A stretch of DNA of 64,000 nucleotides from Flexithrix dorotheae DSM 6795 (GTDB taxonomy: Bacteria; Bacteroidota; Bacteroidia; Cytophagales; Flammeovirgaceae): assembly GCF_000379765.1 (NCBI RefSeq), contig NZ_KB903431.1, positions 186,001 to 250,000 on the forward strand, written 5' to 3'. Numbering within the stretch: position 1 is the first letter of the stretch; every line of letters begins with the position of its first letter. Position numbers and translations under genes: made by a program. The notes under the pieces were generated by a model, which was not told where the DNA came from, did no database searches, and worked only from the letters and a program-made list of their open reading frames with translations. Positions 1-9,220 of this stretch are shown in pieces.

Positions 1-258
1 AGAATATTTCCCGTCAAGGTCTGTAGTGGTCCCCTGAACCGTACCTTTTATAACAATGCTAACCCCTGGTAAAGGGTCTCCATCTGCTTTGGAAGTGACT
101 GTTCCTTTAATGAGGGATTGTACCGGTGTTACTTTGTTGGTGGTTGCTTCTGGTAGGCTAGACCTTTTGGCAATCATATCCTGCGACCAGGCTATTTGGC
201 CCATCAGTAAAATTAGTCCGGTAAGAAGGAGGGTCTTACCTAGTAATAATTTAGTCAT
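1..258 (-). CDS. SusC/RagA-type TonB-linked outer membrane receptor, N-terminal part (runs off the window)
   Basis: Only the first 86 codons are inside the window; the gene continues past base 1. The start is the ATG at 256-258. The protein opens with a hydrophobic signal peptide ending near AWSQ, a linker, and then the beginning of a carboxypeptidase-D-like regulatory domain with the typical pattern GTVTSKADGDPLPGVSIVIKG and GTTTDLDGKYS. That domain precedes the plug and barrel of SusC proteins, which import oligosaccharides across the outer membrane using TonB energy. A SusD partner would be expected outside the window. A 22-bp direct repeat 91-136 bp upstream probably controls it. The family is sure from the N-terminus; the substrate is unknown. 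Confidence 0.88.
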   Translation of the reverse strand, partial: MTKLLLGKTLLLTGLILLMGQIAWSQDMIAKRSSLPEATTNKVTPVQSLIKGTVTSKADGDPLPGVSIVIKGTVQGTTTDLDGKYS

Positions 259-348
259 TTAGATTAGATTTAAATGTGAAAAAAAATAATTTTTTGCTAC
301 CCTTTTCTGAGGATGAATGTTTAAATTTTGATATTAATCGTAAAAGAT

Positions 349-394
349 AGGGTGAAAAATCAGTCAAGATAGGGGTAAAATTTCGGCTAAAAAC
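349..394 (-). promoter_or_regulatory. Direct-repeat operator candidate upstream of the SusC gene
   Basis: Two imperfect copies of a 22-bp unit lie head to tail. On the plus strand the copies begin with GGGTGAAAAATC (350) and GGGTAAAATTTCGGCTA (373). The same double element, better conserved, lies at 4726-4769 upstream of the GH109 operon, in the same orientation relative to the gene it precedes. A 22-bp spacing puts both half-sites on one face of the helix, as expected for paired AraC-type HTH domains. Assignment to the hybrid regulator encoded at 4808-8902 is inference. Confidence 0.6.
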
Positions 395-432
395 CTGCCT
401 ATCTCGCAGATAGGCTATAAAAGCAGGTTTTT
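389..432 (-). terminator. Nested hairpin, probable terminator of the GH109-TDH-DUF3472 operon
   Basis: Outer arms AAAAACCTGC (389-398) and GCAGGTTTTT (423-432) enclose a second small stem, CTATCT/AGATAG, with a CGC loop (399-413). Read leftward, the outer stem ends in GCAGGTTTTTAG, a short U-run. It lies between the end of the leftward operon and the next leftward gene, SusC, and overlaps the edge of the direct repeat, so it would insulate the SusC promoter from read-through. It could also work on the plus strand. Confidence 0.6.
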
Positions 433-704
433 TCAAAAAAAATCCGTATTAATTTATTGTAAATAAAATATTAGAGTCCTATTAAGGTGAAATTTACTTT
501 TTAAGGAGGAGGCTAAATTGCTGTGAATTCAGCTTTACCTTAACATGATTAGACTAATTTTCGGTTTTTTATGAACCTTAAAGGAAATAGGATAAGGGAG
601 AATAATAAAATGAGCATTTGGAATATTTAAAGTGATCTACTTACTCAGTTTGGTAATATTAAGGCAAAGGTACCTTAATTTTTCCAATCTTGTCCGGGTA
701 AACT

Positions 705-2033
705 TTAAAGGGATTGGGGAATTTTTGGCAATTCTGTCAGGTTGGGATGTTGACCTGTACCTCCCTGCCTGTTAAATTCATCTCCATAAATTGCGGTTTG
801 TGTTTTGAAACCTCCATTAAATAAAAAGAACTCTCCATTTTTCACGCCACCTCCATAATCCTGTCTTTCCTTTTTTCCTGTTTCATCATGGGAAAAATAA
901 CTTTTAGTTAACTCTATCCAATCTCCTTTGGAAGTCCTTACCCACGGGTTACTAAAAGTAGCCTTTCTTTCCAGCTCCCCATTCTCCCCTTCAAAGTTTT
1001 CTACAAAGGCGTATAAATTATTGAGATATTTCCCATCCTTAGGGGTTTTAAATTTGGCTACAAGTTGCCACTGGCCAGTTTCCGGGCCCAGGAAATATGC
1101 AGTATGAATTGTGGAAGTGCCTTTTGGCTCAGCATGTATTAGGAACTTATATGTGATTTCAGTACTCCAGTCATATTCCATAAGGCAATGGTTACCAGTT
1201 CCTTCTATGGCAAATTTCTCCTCAAATACATTTTTGCCTTTGGCTAGAAGTTTTACTTTATCTTCATCTTTCACCTGGCTTGTATCAATGGTTTCATTTC
1301 CACTATCCCATACCGAAAAGATTATTTTTCTTTCTGTGGGGCTAATCACCTGCATACCAAAATACCCTCGATGAAATCCACAACTCATAAAATAGGAATT
1401 GACAGGGTCCATGCCTTTAGGAACACGAATTTCATTATAAAACCATTCTATTTCCTGCCCATTTTCAATTGGATATCTCAAGTGGACTGAAGCTGCATTT
1501 TTTCGGGGTTTGGAATTAAAGAGGGCCTCTCTGGCAATTTCACCGGAAAGTACGAAAGATTTAATGTCAGGAAATTGCCTGCCATTTTTATCAATTCCTT
1601 TCAGGGTAATTTCATAGTACCCAGGTTTAGGAATAGAAAACTCTCCAATCTTTTGCTGTTGATAATCAGCTGATTTGTTAAAGTTAATAACTTTACTTTC
1701 CCCGGCTAAAGTAATATGAAGCCTTGCAGATTCGGAATGAGGTAGTCTGGATAAGAGGTCCAGGTTTATAGTGCCTGTTTGATTGAATTTGACATATATT
1801 TTAATTTCGGGGGATTTTTCTTTCCAATTTATAATTCCGTCTGTTTCGCTTATTGAAACCGATGGAGATTCCATTGGAGAGATATAAGCGGTAAAGGCTG
1901 GTACAGATGTTTGGTATATTGTAGGCCTGGAGTTGGATGCTGGGACTTCTTCAAAAAAGAATAAGTTCCCTATTTTTCCACAGGAACTGGTTGTAAATAA
2001 AATTAGTAAAAAGAAGTAGATTTCTTTTTGCAT
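705..2033 (-). CDS. DUF3472 domain-containing lipoprotein
   Basis: A 442-residue exported protein. I chose the ATG at 2031-2033, which begins directly with a signal peptide (MQKEIYFFLLILFTTSSCG) and a lipobox-like SSC; a TTG seven codons upstream extends the frame but separates the charged residues from the hydrophobic core. The C-terminal half carries the DUF3472 pattern, with a FVENF stretch, AtFsNPWVRtskGdWiEL, fsHDeTgkkeRqDyGGGV and FFLFNGGF. The N-terminal half is a beta-rich region resembling DUF5077. Such proteins are common in Bacteroidota and planctomycete glycan loci, but I know of no established reaction. It is last in the operon after GH109 and the dehydrogenase. Confidence 0.8.
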   Translation of the reverse strand: MQKEIYFFLLILFTTSSCGKIGNLFFFEEVPASNSRPTIYQTSVPAFTAYISPMESPSVSISETDGIINWKEKSPEIKIYVKFNQTGTINLDLLSRLPHSESARLHITLAGESKVINFNKSADYQQQKIGEFSIPKPGYYEITLKGIDKNGRQFPDIKSFVLSGEIAREALFNSKPRKNAASVHLRYPIENGQEIEWFYNEIRVPKGMDPVNSYFMSCGFHRGYFGMQVISPTERKIIFSVWDSGNETIDTSQVKDEDKVKLLAKGKNVFEEKFAIEGTGNHCLMEYDWSTEITYKFLIHAEPKGTSTIHTAYFLGPETGQWQLVAKFKTPKDGKYLNNLYAFVENFEGENGELERKATFSNPWVRTSKGDWIELTKSYFSHDETGKKERQDYGGGVKNGEFFLFNGGFKTQTAIYGDEFNRQGGTGQHPNLTELPKIPQSL

Positions 2034-2098
2034 TGGATATATAAATTTGTTCAATCACTTTTAGAATAATTGAATAGGTTGATTGGTTTTTACCAATC

Positions 2099-3052
2099 TC
2101 AAAAAATACTATTACTCAATTTTTCTTTTAAATTTTTCAACATATCACTGGAAAGTTTATCCAGATCGAAATTAGGCTGCCATCCCCAATCTTTTTTAGC
2201 GGCTGAGTCATCAATATTTGACGGCCAGGAATCGGCTATTTGCTGTCTAAAATCCGGGGAATAGGTTATGGTAAAATCCGGAATGGATTTTTGAATGACT
2301 TTTGCCAGGTCTTCTGGAGAAAAACTCACCGCACCAATATTATAGGAAGACCTGATTTTTATATTTTCCTTTGGCGCATCCATTAAATCAATAGTGGCTT
2401 TAATTGCATCTGGCATGTACATCATGGGCAAAAAAGTCTCCCTATTTAAAAAACAATTGTAAGTGCCTGTTTCAATAGCCTGATAAAAAATATCCACTGC
2501 GTAATCTGTAGTCCCACCGCCAGGCAAGGTTTTATTGCTGATAAGCCCGGGATATCTTAAGCTCCTCACATCAATTCCATATTTTTTGAAATAATATTCA
2601 CATAACCTTTCCCCAGCCAGTTTAGTGATTCCGTACATGGTATCTGGCTCAGTTACTGTATGTTGAGGTGTATTTTCTTTTGGAGTGGTTCTGCCAAAAA
2701 CTGCAATGGAGCTGGGCCAGAAGATTTTATTGATTTGGTATTTTCTAGCAGCTTCCAAAATGGTAATCAAACTGGACATGTTCAGGTCCCATGTGAATTG
2801 TGGATCGCTTTCACCTTTTGCAGAAAGCAGTGCGGCCAAATGGAAAACCTGTGTGATTTGGGCATTGGCAATCACCCTTTCCAAATCAGCTTTCTGTGCC
2901 ACATCTAATTTGATGAACTGGCAGGGAAGTGTTGATTTTGGCAGATTGATATCAGAGGCTATTATATTTTCAACACCATATTTTTTACACAAAGAAATGG
3001 TCAGCTCAGTTCCAAGCTGACCATTAGCACCGGTAATAAGGATTTTTTCCAT
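2099..3052 (-). CDS. tdh: L-threonine 3-dehydrogenase, short-chain (extended SDR) type
   Basis: This 317-residue protein is an extended short-chain dehydrogenase with GANGQLG at residues 8-14 binding NAD, SSIAVFG at 114-120 and the catalytic YGITK (Y140, K144). The stretch VRSLRYPGLIS, then LPGGGTTDYAVDIFY, LPMMYMPDA and RQQIADSWPSNIDDSAAKKDWGW, is characteristic of the short-chain L-threonine dehydrogenases described from Flavobacterium-type bacteria (EC 1.1.1.103), which oxidise threonine to 2-amino-3-ketobutyrate. They are unrelated to the zinc enzyme of Escherichia coli. No signal peptide is present, so it acts in the cytoplasm. Its place between a GH109 and a DUF3472 gene is odd for an amino-acid enzyme; a sugar substrate cannot be excluded. 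Confidence 0.85.
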   Translation of the reverse strand: MEKILITGANGQLGTELTISLCKKYGVENIIASDINLPKSTLPCQFIKLDVAQKADLERVIANAQITQVFHLAALLSAKGESDPQFTWDLNMSSLITILEAARKYQINKIFWPSSIAVFGRTTPKENTPQHTVTEPDTMYGITKLAGERLCEYYFKKYGIDVRSLRYPGLISNKTLPGGGTTDYAVDIFYQAIETGTYNCFLNRETFLPMMYMPDAIKATIDLMDAPKENIKIRSSYNIGAVSFSPEDLAKVIQKSIPDFTITYSPDFRQQIADSWPSNIDDSAAKKDWGWQPNFDLDKLSSDMLKNLKEKLSNSIF

Positions 3053-3142
3053 ATTGTATGGGATAGTGATGAAGTTTGTTTATTGGTTAAGGTTTTACGT
3101 ATTTATGCAAACAAATCATAGCTGGTAAACTATATCTCTTTG

Positions 3143-4501
3143 TTAATATTCACCATTCAGGGCAAAAATTGGTTTGTTCACCATCCATTGACCACGGGTG
3201 AAATCTGGAAAATCCACTGAATTACTGCCATCGGCAATTGACTTTTCTGATAATGGGGTGATCGCACTCCAGGCAGCAGCATCGTAAGTATCCATTGGAG
3301 TTGGAGCTTTTCTTTTGATAGATTCTACAAATGCATGTACCACAAACCAGTCCATACCGCCATGTCCGGCTCCTTCCGCTTTATGACCATGGTTTTTCCA
3401 TAAATCATGCTTGTTTTCTTCAAAATATTTGTCCGTGCTTTCCCAATGATGCGCTGGGCTAACTCCCTCAATATGAAGGGATTTGTTGACATCCATCCAG
3501 ATTCCTTTTGTTCCCTGTACCCTGAATCCTAAGGAATATGGCCGGGGTAGGTTTGTATCGTGAGAGACAATGATTGATTCCCCATTAGCCGTTTTGATCA
3601 CTGTGGTAATGACATCCCCCAATTTGAATTTAACTTTAGCATTTGGGTGGTTTTCTCCTCCATTTTCCACAATGTAATTATGCAATCCTCTGGCTTTTGT
3701 TGCAGTGGAAGTTAAAGAAATAAATCGATTGCCTCTGTTGATATTTAAATATTCCGCCACAGGACCAATCCCATGAGTAGGGTAAATATCCCCATTTCTG
3801 TTTACTGAGTGTAAAGTTCTCCATTTAGCTTCTGAATATCCTTTCTCCCCAAATTCTACTCCTTTTCCATATGCCGATTTCCCATCATTAAATTTTACGC
3901 CTCTTAAATCGTGCTGGTACCCACATTCTGTATGAATCAACTCTCCAAACATGCCTTTTCGCACCATATTCAATACCGCCATCACATCTGGGCGATAACA
4001 CACATTTTCCAGAATCATACAAGGCATACCAGTTTCCTCATAAGTATTGACCAAATCCCAGCATTCACTAAGCGTATTGGCAGCTGAAACTTCTACGCCA
4101 GCATATTTTCCAGCTTTCATGGTAGCTACAGCCATTTTGGTGTGCCATAACCAGGGAGTGGCGATAATTACGCCATCAATATCATCCCTGTTCAGCATGT
4201 TCTTAAAATCCCACTCGTCTTTACCATATACCGCAGGCTCTTTTTTACCAGCTTTTTTGATGATCTCCTTTGCTTTCTCAATACTTTCAGGATCGATATC
4301 GCAAATGGCGGTAATGGTCACATCATCTCTGATAGCAGCCAAAGAAACATGGTTTCTACCCCTCATACCTGTCCCAATAAAACCCAGTCTGACTTTTCTG
4401 TCATCTTTTCCAAATAAAATATTTGGGGCTCCAAGGGAGGCCACTAGTCCTGCTGCCGCAGTATTTTTTACAAAATTTCTTCTAGTAATGTTATTTTTCA
4501 T
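3143..4501 (-). CDS. GH109-family glycosidase (alpha-N-acetylgalactosaminidase type), exported
   Basis: A 452-residue protein of the Gfo/Idh/MocA fold. It starts with a Tat-like leader (ITRRNFVKNTAAAG), followed by a nucleotide-binding GFIGTGMRG at residues 40-48. Large blocks match the GH109 alpha-N-acetylgalactosaminidase of Elizabethkingia as I remember it: LENVCYR, LNMVRKGMFGELIH, GYQHDLR, GVEFGEKG, SEAKWRT, NRNGDIYPTHGIGP, ARGLHNYIV, GAGHGGMDWF and TPLSEKSIA. The catalytic tyrosine and histidine of that enzyme correspond to Y240 and H243 in YPTHG. GH109 enzymes use bound NAD+ in an elimination-type mechanism. It heads an operon with the dehydrogenase and DUF3472 genes, 225-268 bp downstream of a direct-repeat operator candidate. 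Exact sugar specificity is inferred. Confidence 0.86.
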   Translation of the reverse strand: MKNNITRRNFVKNTAAAGLVASLGAPNILFGKDDRKVRLGFIGTGMRGRNHVSLAAIRDDVTITAICDIDPESIEKAKEIIKKAGKKEPAVYGKDEWDFKNMLNRDDIDGVIIATPWLWHTKMAVATMKAGKYAGVEVSAANTLSECWDLVNTYEETGMPCMILENVCYRPDVMAVLNMVRKGMFGELIHTECGYQHDLRGVKFNDGKSAYGKGVEFGEKGYSEAKWRTLHSVNRNGDIYPTHGIGPVAEYLNINRGNRFISLTSTATKARGLHNYIVENGGENHPNAKVKFKLGDVITTVIKTANGESIIVSHDTNLPRPYSLGFRVQGTKGIWMDVNKSLHIEGVSPAHHWESTDKYFEENKHDLWKNHGHKAEGAGHGGMDWFVVHAFVESIKRKAPTPMDTYDAAAWSAITPLSEKSIADGSNSVDFPDFTRGQWMVNKPIFALNGEY

Positions 4502-4807
4502 TTCATTAATTATAATGGTTGAAGTAAATATTTTTAAGGTTTTATATTTCCAATTATCTTAAAGTATATCTTTTGTTCTATTGGTATAGCTTAAATTTTT
4601 ATCTTAAAAGTACGGTTGTATTTTCACTAATTCCATTGCTTAAAAGGTAGAATCAGGTCATTATCATTTTTAAGCATAGAAATCATCTATCTGCCACGAA
4701 AATGAGGTTTATCTCTGAAAATTGAGGGTAAAAATCCGTCTAATTGGGGGTAAAATTTCGTCTATTCGGAGAGTGAAATTGAAAAAATTGGATAAAGGAT
4801 TCCCAAA
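4502..4807. other. Intergenic region between the hybrid regulator gene and the GH109 operon
   Basis: This 306-bp gap separates two leftward genes. It carries the best copy of the direct-repeat element at 4726-4769, so the GH109 operon probably has its own promoter here. The rest is AT-rich with no gene, and I do not see a convincing TAnnTTTG box. Confidence 0.55.
4726..4769 (-). promoter_or_regulatory. Direct-repeat operator candidate upstream of the GH109 operon
   Basis: Two 22-bp units abut: 4726-4747 and 4748-4769. They share GGGTAAAA at the start, CGTCTA in the middle and GG at the end, and differ at only four of 22 positions. The same double element, more degenerate, precedes the SusC gene at 349-394. 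Read on the regulated strand, each unit contains TAGACG followed by an AT-rich stretch and TACCC. Its position just beyond the 3' end of the hybrid regulator gene fits a site bound by that regulator (inference). Confidence 0.68.
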
Positions 4808-7800
4808 TTAGTTGGTGTGGTTTTTTAATTCTTGTAAATAGGCCGATGGAGATTTGCCAAACTGCTTTTTGAAACACTTGCTAAAATACTTTGCATCGTT
4901 AAACCCTATCTGATAAGCGACCTCTGCAACGCTTAAGGAACCCTCTTTGAGCAATAATGTGGCTTTCTTTAGCCTCACAATTCTAATGAAGTCACTCACT
5001 GGTTTTCCTGTAAGGGCAAGACATTTTCTATATAAAACTGAGTGACTCATACTTAAATCTTTGGCTAATCTTTCAACCTTAAAATTGGGATCGTCCATAT
5101 ATTTCTCAATAGAAGCCACTAAATCCTTGATAAATTTTTCATCAGGGGCATTTTGTGGTACTGGCTGTGGGGTGGAGAGTACTTCTCTTCTGAAAAATTT
5201 CATGGCCCTTTTACTATTGCCTAAAAGATTTTTTACCTTAAGTTTTAATACTTCTTCTTCAAAAGGTTTGGTAATATAATCCTCAGCTCCTGTTTCCAAT
5301 CCTTCAATTTTGAATACTGAAGAAGACCTTGCTGTGAGCAAAATCATGGGGATATGGCTTGTCCTGATGTCATTTTTTAAAATGGAAGTCATCTCAATGC
5401 CATCCATAATGGGCATCATTACATCGCTAATAATGAGGTCAGGTAATATTTTTCTGGCCAGTTTAAGTCCTGTTTCTCCATTTTCCGCAACTTCAATATC
5501 AAATTCTTCCTCAAAAATATGCTTTAAATAATCTCTTACTTCCGGATTATCTTCCACTATAAGTAAAGAGTTATGATCATTGACGGCTTGTTTTTTATGA
5601 ATGATTTTTTTGCTATTGGAAGATTTATAGGGCCCAAGATTAGGCTCTTTAATGATAGGGTTGGGATTGCTAAATAATTTTTCTTCGTTGGATAAGTGTT
5701 TTTCACCCAGTGGTAATGAAATAATAAATTCTGTACCTTCCCTTTGTGCAGAAAATGCCCTGATCTGGCCGTGATGGAGATTGATTAATTCGTGGCTCAA
5801 AGAAAGCCCAATTCCAGATCCTCCTTTTATTATTCCCGATTCTGTCTGATAAAACATATCAAAAATATGTGGGAGGTCATTTTCAGGGATACCAATCCCA
5901 TTATCTTTAATGGAAATTTCCACCCAATCTGTAGCCCCTTCTTTTTCCTTTACCCTTACTGATATTTTAATTGAACCTCCATCAGAAGTGAATTTAAATG
6001 CATTTGAGAGCAGGTTAAAAATCACATGTTCAATTTTCTCATCATCAAACCATAACCCTTCAGGTTTTTCACTTACCTGATAGACCAGTTGGATATCGCG
6101 TTGTCTGGCAAGTTCCTTAAATGAAAGAATGATTTCCTCAAGCAATGCCAAAAGGTCTCCTTTACGGGCTTTGAGCTGAAGCTTACCAGCCTCTTTTTTC
6201 CTTAAATCAAGCAATTGATTGGTAAGCCCAACAAGGCGTTGTGCATTACTTTTTATGGTTTGAAGATAATTATTCACCTTCGGGTTTTCATAGGTGGATT
6301 CAATGATTTGATCGATGGGGCCCATAATCAGGGTAAGAGGTGTCCTGATCTCATGAGACATTTTGGTGAAGAAATTGAGTTTCATCTGATTGATTTCATT
6401 CTCTTTTTCTCTTGAAAGTTTCTCTAAGGCCAGGTTACTTTTAAGTTTTGACCATAAAAACACATAGCGATAGGAGAGAAGCAAAGTGGTAATTCCAACT
6501 AAAAAGTATATCAAATAGGCCAGGTTTGTTGCCCAAAATGGTTTGGCTATAAAAATTGAAACAGAATGTGCTTGTGCGGTCCATTTTTTTATTCCATCGG
6601 AGGCCATAACCTGAAAGGAATATTTTCCCGGGGGAATGTTGGTAAAGTTGGCTGTTCTTTCTTTTCCTACATATTGCCATTCCTTTTGAAATGGAAAAAG
6701 CCTATAGGCAAAATCATAAGAAGGGCTTGGAAGATCATCAAGGCTTGTATACTCAAAAGTAAAAGATGACTGATCATATTCCAGATTAATATTTTCAGCA
6801 ATTTCAATGGATTGTTCCAAAGGTTTCCCTTTGCCAATTTCAACGGTCTGGTTCAGTATTTTAAAGCTGGAAAAAATAAGTTTGGGAGCTTCTTTATCTA
6901 GTTTCAGGTTTTCCGGAGAAAAAATATTGTACCCATGTACCCCTCCAAAATAAAGCCTTCCCAAATCATCCTTGAAACTTGCCCTTTTGATAAAATTCAC
7001 ACCCTGCAAACCTGAAGACTTATTGATAATGTCCACTATTTTAGTTTCGGAATTATACCTGGCCAGCCCATTGTTGGTACTGATCCAGGCGTTTCCGGCC
7101 TCCTCAAACAAAATTGATTTGATATCATAACTTGGTAAGCCTTCTTCCATACCCAGATAAGAAAAAGATTGGGTTTTTGGATTTAGAATGCTGAGGCCAT
7201 TGTTATAACTTCCAATCCACAAATCTCCATTTGGAGCCTGATTGATCGTACAAATTCGATTGCTGCAAATGCCTGATGGGTTATTTGTTTCTTTTCTGTA
7301 GTTTTTGAAATTCCCATTTCCCTCATAAAGAAAAAGTCCTCCACCAATGCTTCCTAACCAAATATTTTGATCTTTATCTTCAAAAATTTCTACAATAATC
7401 TCACAATCCAGTTGGGAATTGGAATAATTGAAACTTTCAATGAGGTGGAGGTTTTCATCTACCACAAACAGGCCGTGATCAGAGCCTATCCATATCTTTC
7501 CCTGGGAATCCAGCAAAATATTTCTGATATCACTGCCAATATCATAGCCCTGTTTCAGCATTTCTTCATGGGCTGAAATAAAAGTTTTTCTATCATTTTT
7601 GAGAATAGACAGGCCATTATTATAAGTAGCTATCCAGATATTTCCCCTGGTATCTTCCAACAAATGTTGGATATAATTACCGGAAATGCTATTAGGGTCT
7701 TTTTCATTTCTGGAGTAATGTTTAGATTCCTGTCCGGCATGGGAGAAAAAATTTAGTCCGCTGCCATCAGTACCAATCCAGGTATCTCCCTTCCGATCAA

Positions 7801-8902
7801 CCAGGATCGATAACACACGGGTGGGAAACTGATCTGTAGAACCATAATGGTATACGATCTCAGGGTTTTTCTTTTGCAAAAAATTTATACCACCAAAGTT
7901 ATTTCCAAACCAAAGGTTACCCTGTGCATCCTCCATTATACTAATCACAGAATTACTGCTAATGGAAGAAGGGAAATATTTGTGATGCAAAATAGTTTCA
8001 AATCCGGATTCGTCTTTTTTTAGTTTATTAAGCCCTCCACCGTCAGTTCCCACCCAAAGGTTTTGGGAACTATCTATAAATAGCTGAAGAATTACATTGG
8101 AACCGAGGCTATGTGTATTGCCGGTCTGATATGTGAAAAGCGTTGATTGTTTGGTTTGAGGGTAATATTTCACAAGTCCACCCCGGCCGGTACCCAGCCA
8201 TAAATAATTCTCATCACTTTGTTCAATATCTACTATCCCTCCCAAAACATTTTCAGGATGGGTGATGTGATTAAATTCCTCATGAAAGGTTTCATTGGTA
8301 AGATCTAAATAATAAAGCGCATTTTCAGTTCCTACCCACAGTCGGTTAGGATCACCGGCCAACAGGGCAAGAATATCCTGAGAGAAAACACCTTTTTCTA
8401 AAATAACAGGATAAGCTACAAAGCTTTTTGATTCTTCATCAAACCGGAATAAGCCTCTTCTGGTTGTTCCTATCCAGATGTTCTGGTTTTGGTCTTCAGT
8501 AATGCAATTGATGGTATTGCTTAGAAGCCCTACCGAATCACTTTCCAAAAACCTGGAAAATATTCCGGTATTATAATCATACTGGTAAAGGCCACAGGAT
8601 TTTCCACCCATCCAAATCCTTCCTTTACTGTCTTCAAAAATTGTTTTTATGCTTTTTACCGCATTATAAATTGGTTTTTGATTTGCGAAATCTATTTGTT
8701 TGAAGGAGTACCCATCGTAGCGGTTTATTCCAATATCTGTACCCACCCAGATAAAACCCTTACTATCTTGAATAAGCGCATTTATCCTTGTTTCTGGTAA
8801 GCCTTTATTTTGGGAAAAATGTATGAATTCATAGTTTTCCTGACAATCTCCATTATAAGAAATAATTAAAAACAGACAGATGAATAGGTAAAGTCTTTTC
8901 AT
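4808..8902 (-). CDS. Hybrid two-component system sensor kinase/AraC-type regulator (HTCS)
   Basis: A single 1364-residue protein holds a complete signalling chain. After a signal peptide (about 1-20) comes a long periplasmic region of two-component-regulator beta-propeller repeats (about 25-720; many copies of a pattern like GNLWFGN or GKIWIGSDHG), then a Y_Y_Y immunoglobulin-like domain (about 720-785) and one membrane helix (about 788-813). Cytoplasmic domains follow: HisKA with MSHEIRTPL (H850), HATPase with NAFKF, DNGIGIP and GGSGIGLSL, a receiver with DVMMP (phosphoacceptor D1160), and an AraC-family HTH at the C-terminus (about 1258-1360). HTCS proteins sense oligosaccharides in the periplasm and activate polysaccharide-utilisation genes. 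Neighbours suggest control of the SusC gene and the GH109 operon through the 22-bp direct repeats. Confidence 0.96.
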   Translation of the reverse strand: MKRLYLFICLFLIISYNGDCQENYEFIHFSQNKGLPETRINALIQDSKGFIWVGTDIGINRYDGYSFKQIDFANQKPIYNAVKSIKTIFEDSKGRIWMGGKSCGLYQYDYNTGIFSRFLESDSVGLLSNTINCITEDQNQNIWIGTTRRGLFRFDEESKSFVAYPVILEKGVFSQDILALLAGDPNRLWVGTENALYYLDLTNETFHEEFNHITHPENVLGGIVDIEQSDENYLWLGTGRGGLVKYYPQTKQSTLFTYQTGNTHSLGSNVILQLFIDSSQNLWVGTDGGGLNKLKKDESGFETILHHKYFPSSISSNSVISIMEDAQGNLWFGNNFGGINFLQKKNPEIVYHYGSTDQFPTRVLSILVDRKGDTWIGTDGSGLNFFSHAGQESKHYSRNEKDPNSISGNYIQHLLEDTRGNIWIATYNNGLSILKNDRKTFISAHEEMLKQGYDIGSDIRNILLDSQGKIWIGSDHGLFVVDENLHLIESFNYSNSQLDCEIIVEIFEDKDQNIWLGSIGGGLFLYEGNGNFKNYRKETNNPSGICSNRICTINQAPNGDLWIGSYNNGLSILNPKTQSFSYLGMEEGLPSYDIKSILFEEAGNAWISTNNGLARYNSETKIVDIINKSSGLQGVNFIKRASFKDDLGRLYFGGVHGYNIFSPENLKLDKEAPKLIFSSFKILNQTVEIGKGKPLEQSIEIAENINLEYDQSSFTFEYTSLDDLPSPSYDFAYRLFPFQKEWQYVGKERTANFTNIPPGKYSFQVMASDGIKKWTAQAHSVSIFIAKPFWATNLAYLIYFLVGITTLLLSYRYVFLWSKLKSNLALEKLSREKENEINQMKLNFFTKMSHEIRTPLTLIMGPIDQIIESTYENPKVNNYLQTIKSNAQRLVGLTNQLLDLRKKEAGKLQLKARKGDLLALLEEIILSFKELARQRDIQLVYQVSEKPEGLWFDDEKIEHVIFNLLSNAFKFTSDGGSIKISVRVKEKEGATDWVEISIKDNGIGIPENDLPHIFDMFYQTESGIIKGGSGIGLSLSHELINLHHGQIRAFSAQREGTEFIISLPLGEKHLSNEEKLFSNPNPIIKEPNLGPYKSSNSKKIIHKKQAVNDHNSLLIVEDNPEVRDYLKHIFEEEFDIEVAENGETGLKLARKILPDLIISDVMMPIMDGIEMTSILKNDIRTSHIPMILLTARSSSVFKIEGLETGAEDYITKPFEEEVLKLKVKNLLGNSKRAMKFFRREVLSTPQPVPQNAPDEKFIKDLVASIEKYMDDPNFKVERLAKDLSMSHSVLYRKCLALTGKPVSDFIRIVRLKKATLLLKEGSLSVAEVAYQIGFNDAKYFSKCFKKQFGKSPSAYLQELKNHTN

Positions 8903-9220
8903 AAACTACCAGCCCTAAATTGTTTAATGTTGAGTGGTTTGGTTGCTTTTATAAATAAGTTTGGTTGCCAACAAAAACGATCACTAATGAGTGAAAAAGG
9001 TAAGGTGGTTATTACACATTCATAGGAAATAATCTGCTAAGTTATGCTAAGGCTGGCGCTTCTCCAAAAATAGTCCTGAGGGATGGTTTTGTAAGAAAAA
9101 AATGGCCTTTTTCCAGATCAATTTAATAATCACAAAAAAATTAAGGTAAGATAATTTGATTACTTAGTGGAGAATAGCGATTTTTCCGCTTCCATCATTC
9201 TTGATAAAATTCAATTGAAA
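8903..9220. other. Divergent intergenic region between HTCS and sulfatase genes
   Basis: This 318-bp region must hold promoters for both divergent genes. I see no copy of the 22-bp direct repeat, no strong palindrome and no clear TAnnTTTG box. An upstream in-frame GTG at 9167 lies within it and is treated as an unlikely start for the sulfatase. Confidence 0.45.

Larger units (their letters stand above)
259..704. other. Intergenic region between DUF3472 gene and SusC gene
   Basis: This 446-bp gap holds the direct-repeat element (349-394) and a nested hairpin (389-432). A short imperfect palindrome, TTAAGG at 659-664 and CCTTAA at 673-678, lies just after the end of the DUF3472 gene but has little stem and no convincing U-run. 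I see no gene in the rest; a short reading frame across the hairpin has no recognisable protein features. Confidence 0.6.

Noticed and set aside
251-436. A short leftward reading frame starting MKKPAFIAYL
   Set aside because: It runs through the nested hairpin and the direct repeat and has no protein-like features or homologue that I know.
2034-2054. TTG start for the DUF3472 lipoprotein
   Set aside because: The ATG at 2033 directly begins a standard lipoprotein leader.
9167-9220. GTG start for the sulfatase at 9221
   Set aside because: It would put 18 residues in front of an otherwise normal signal peptide.
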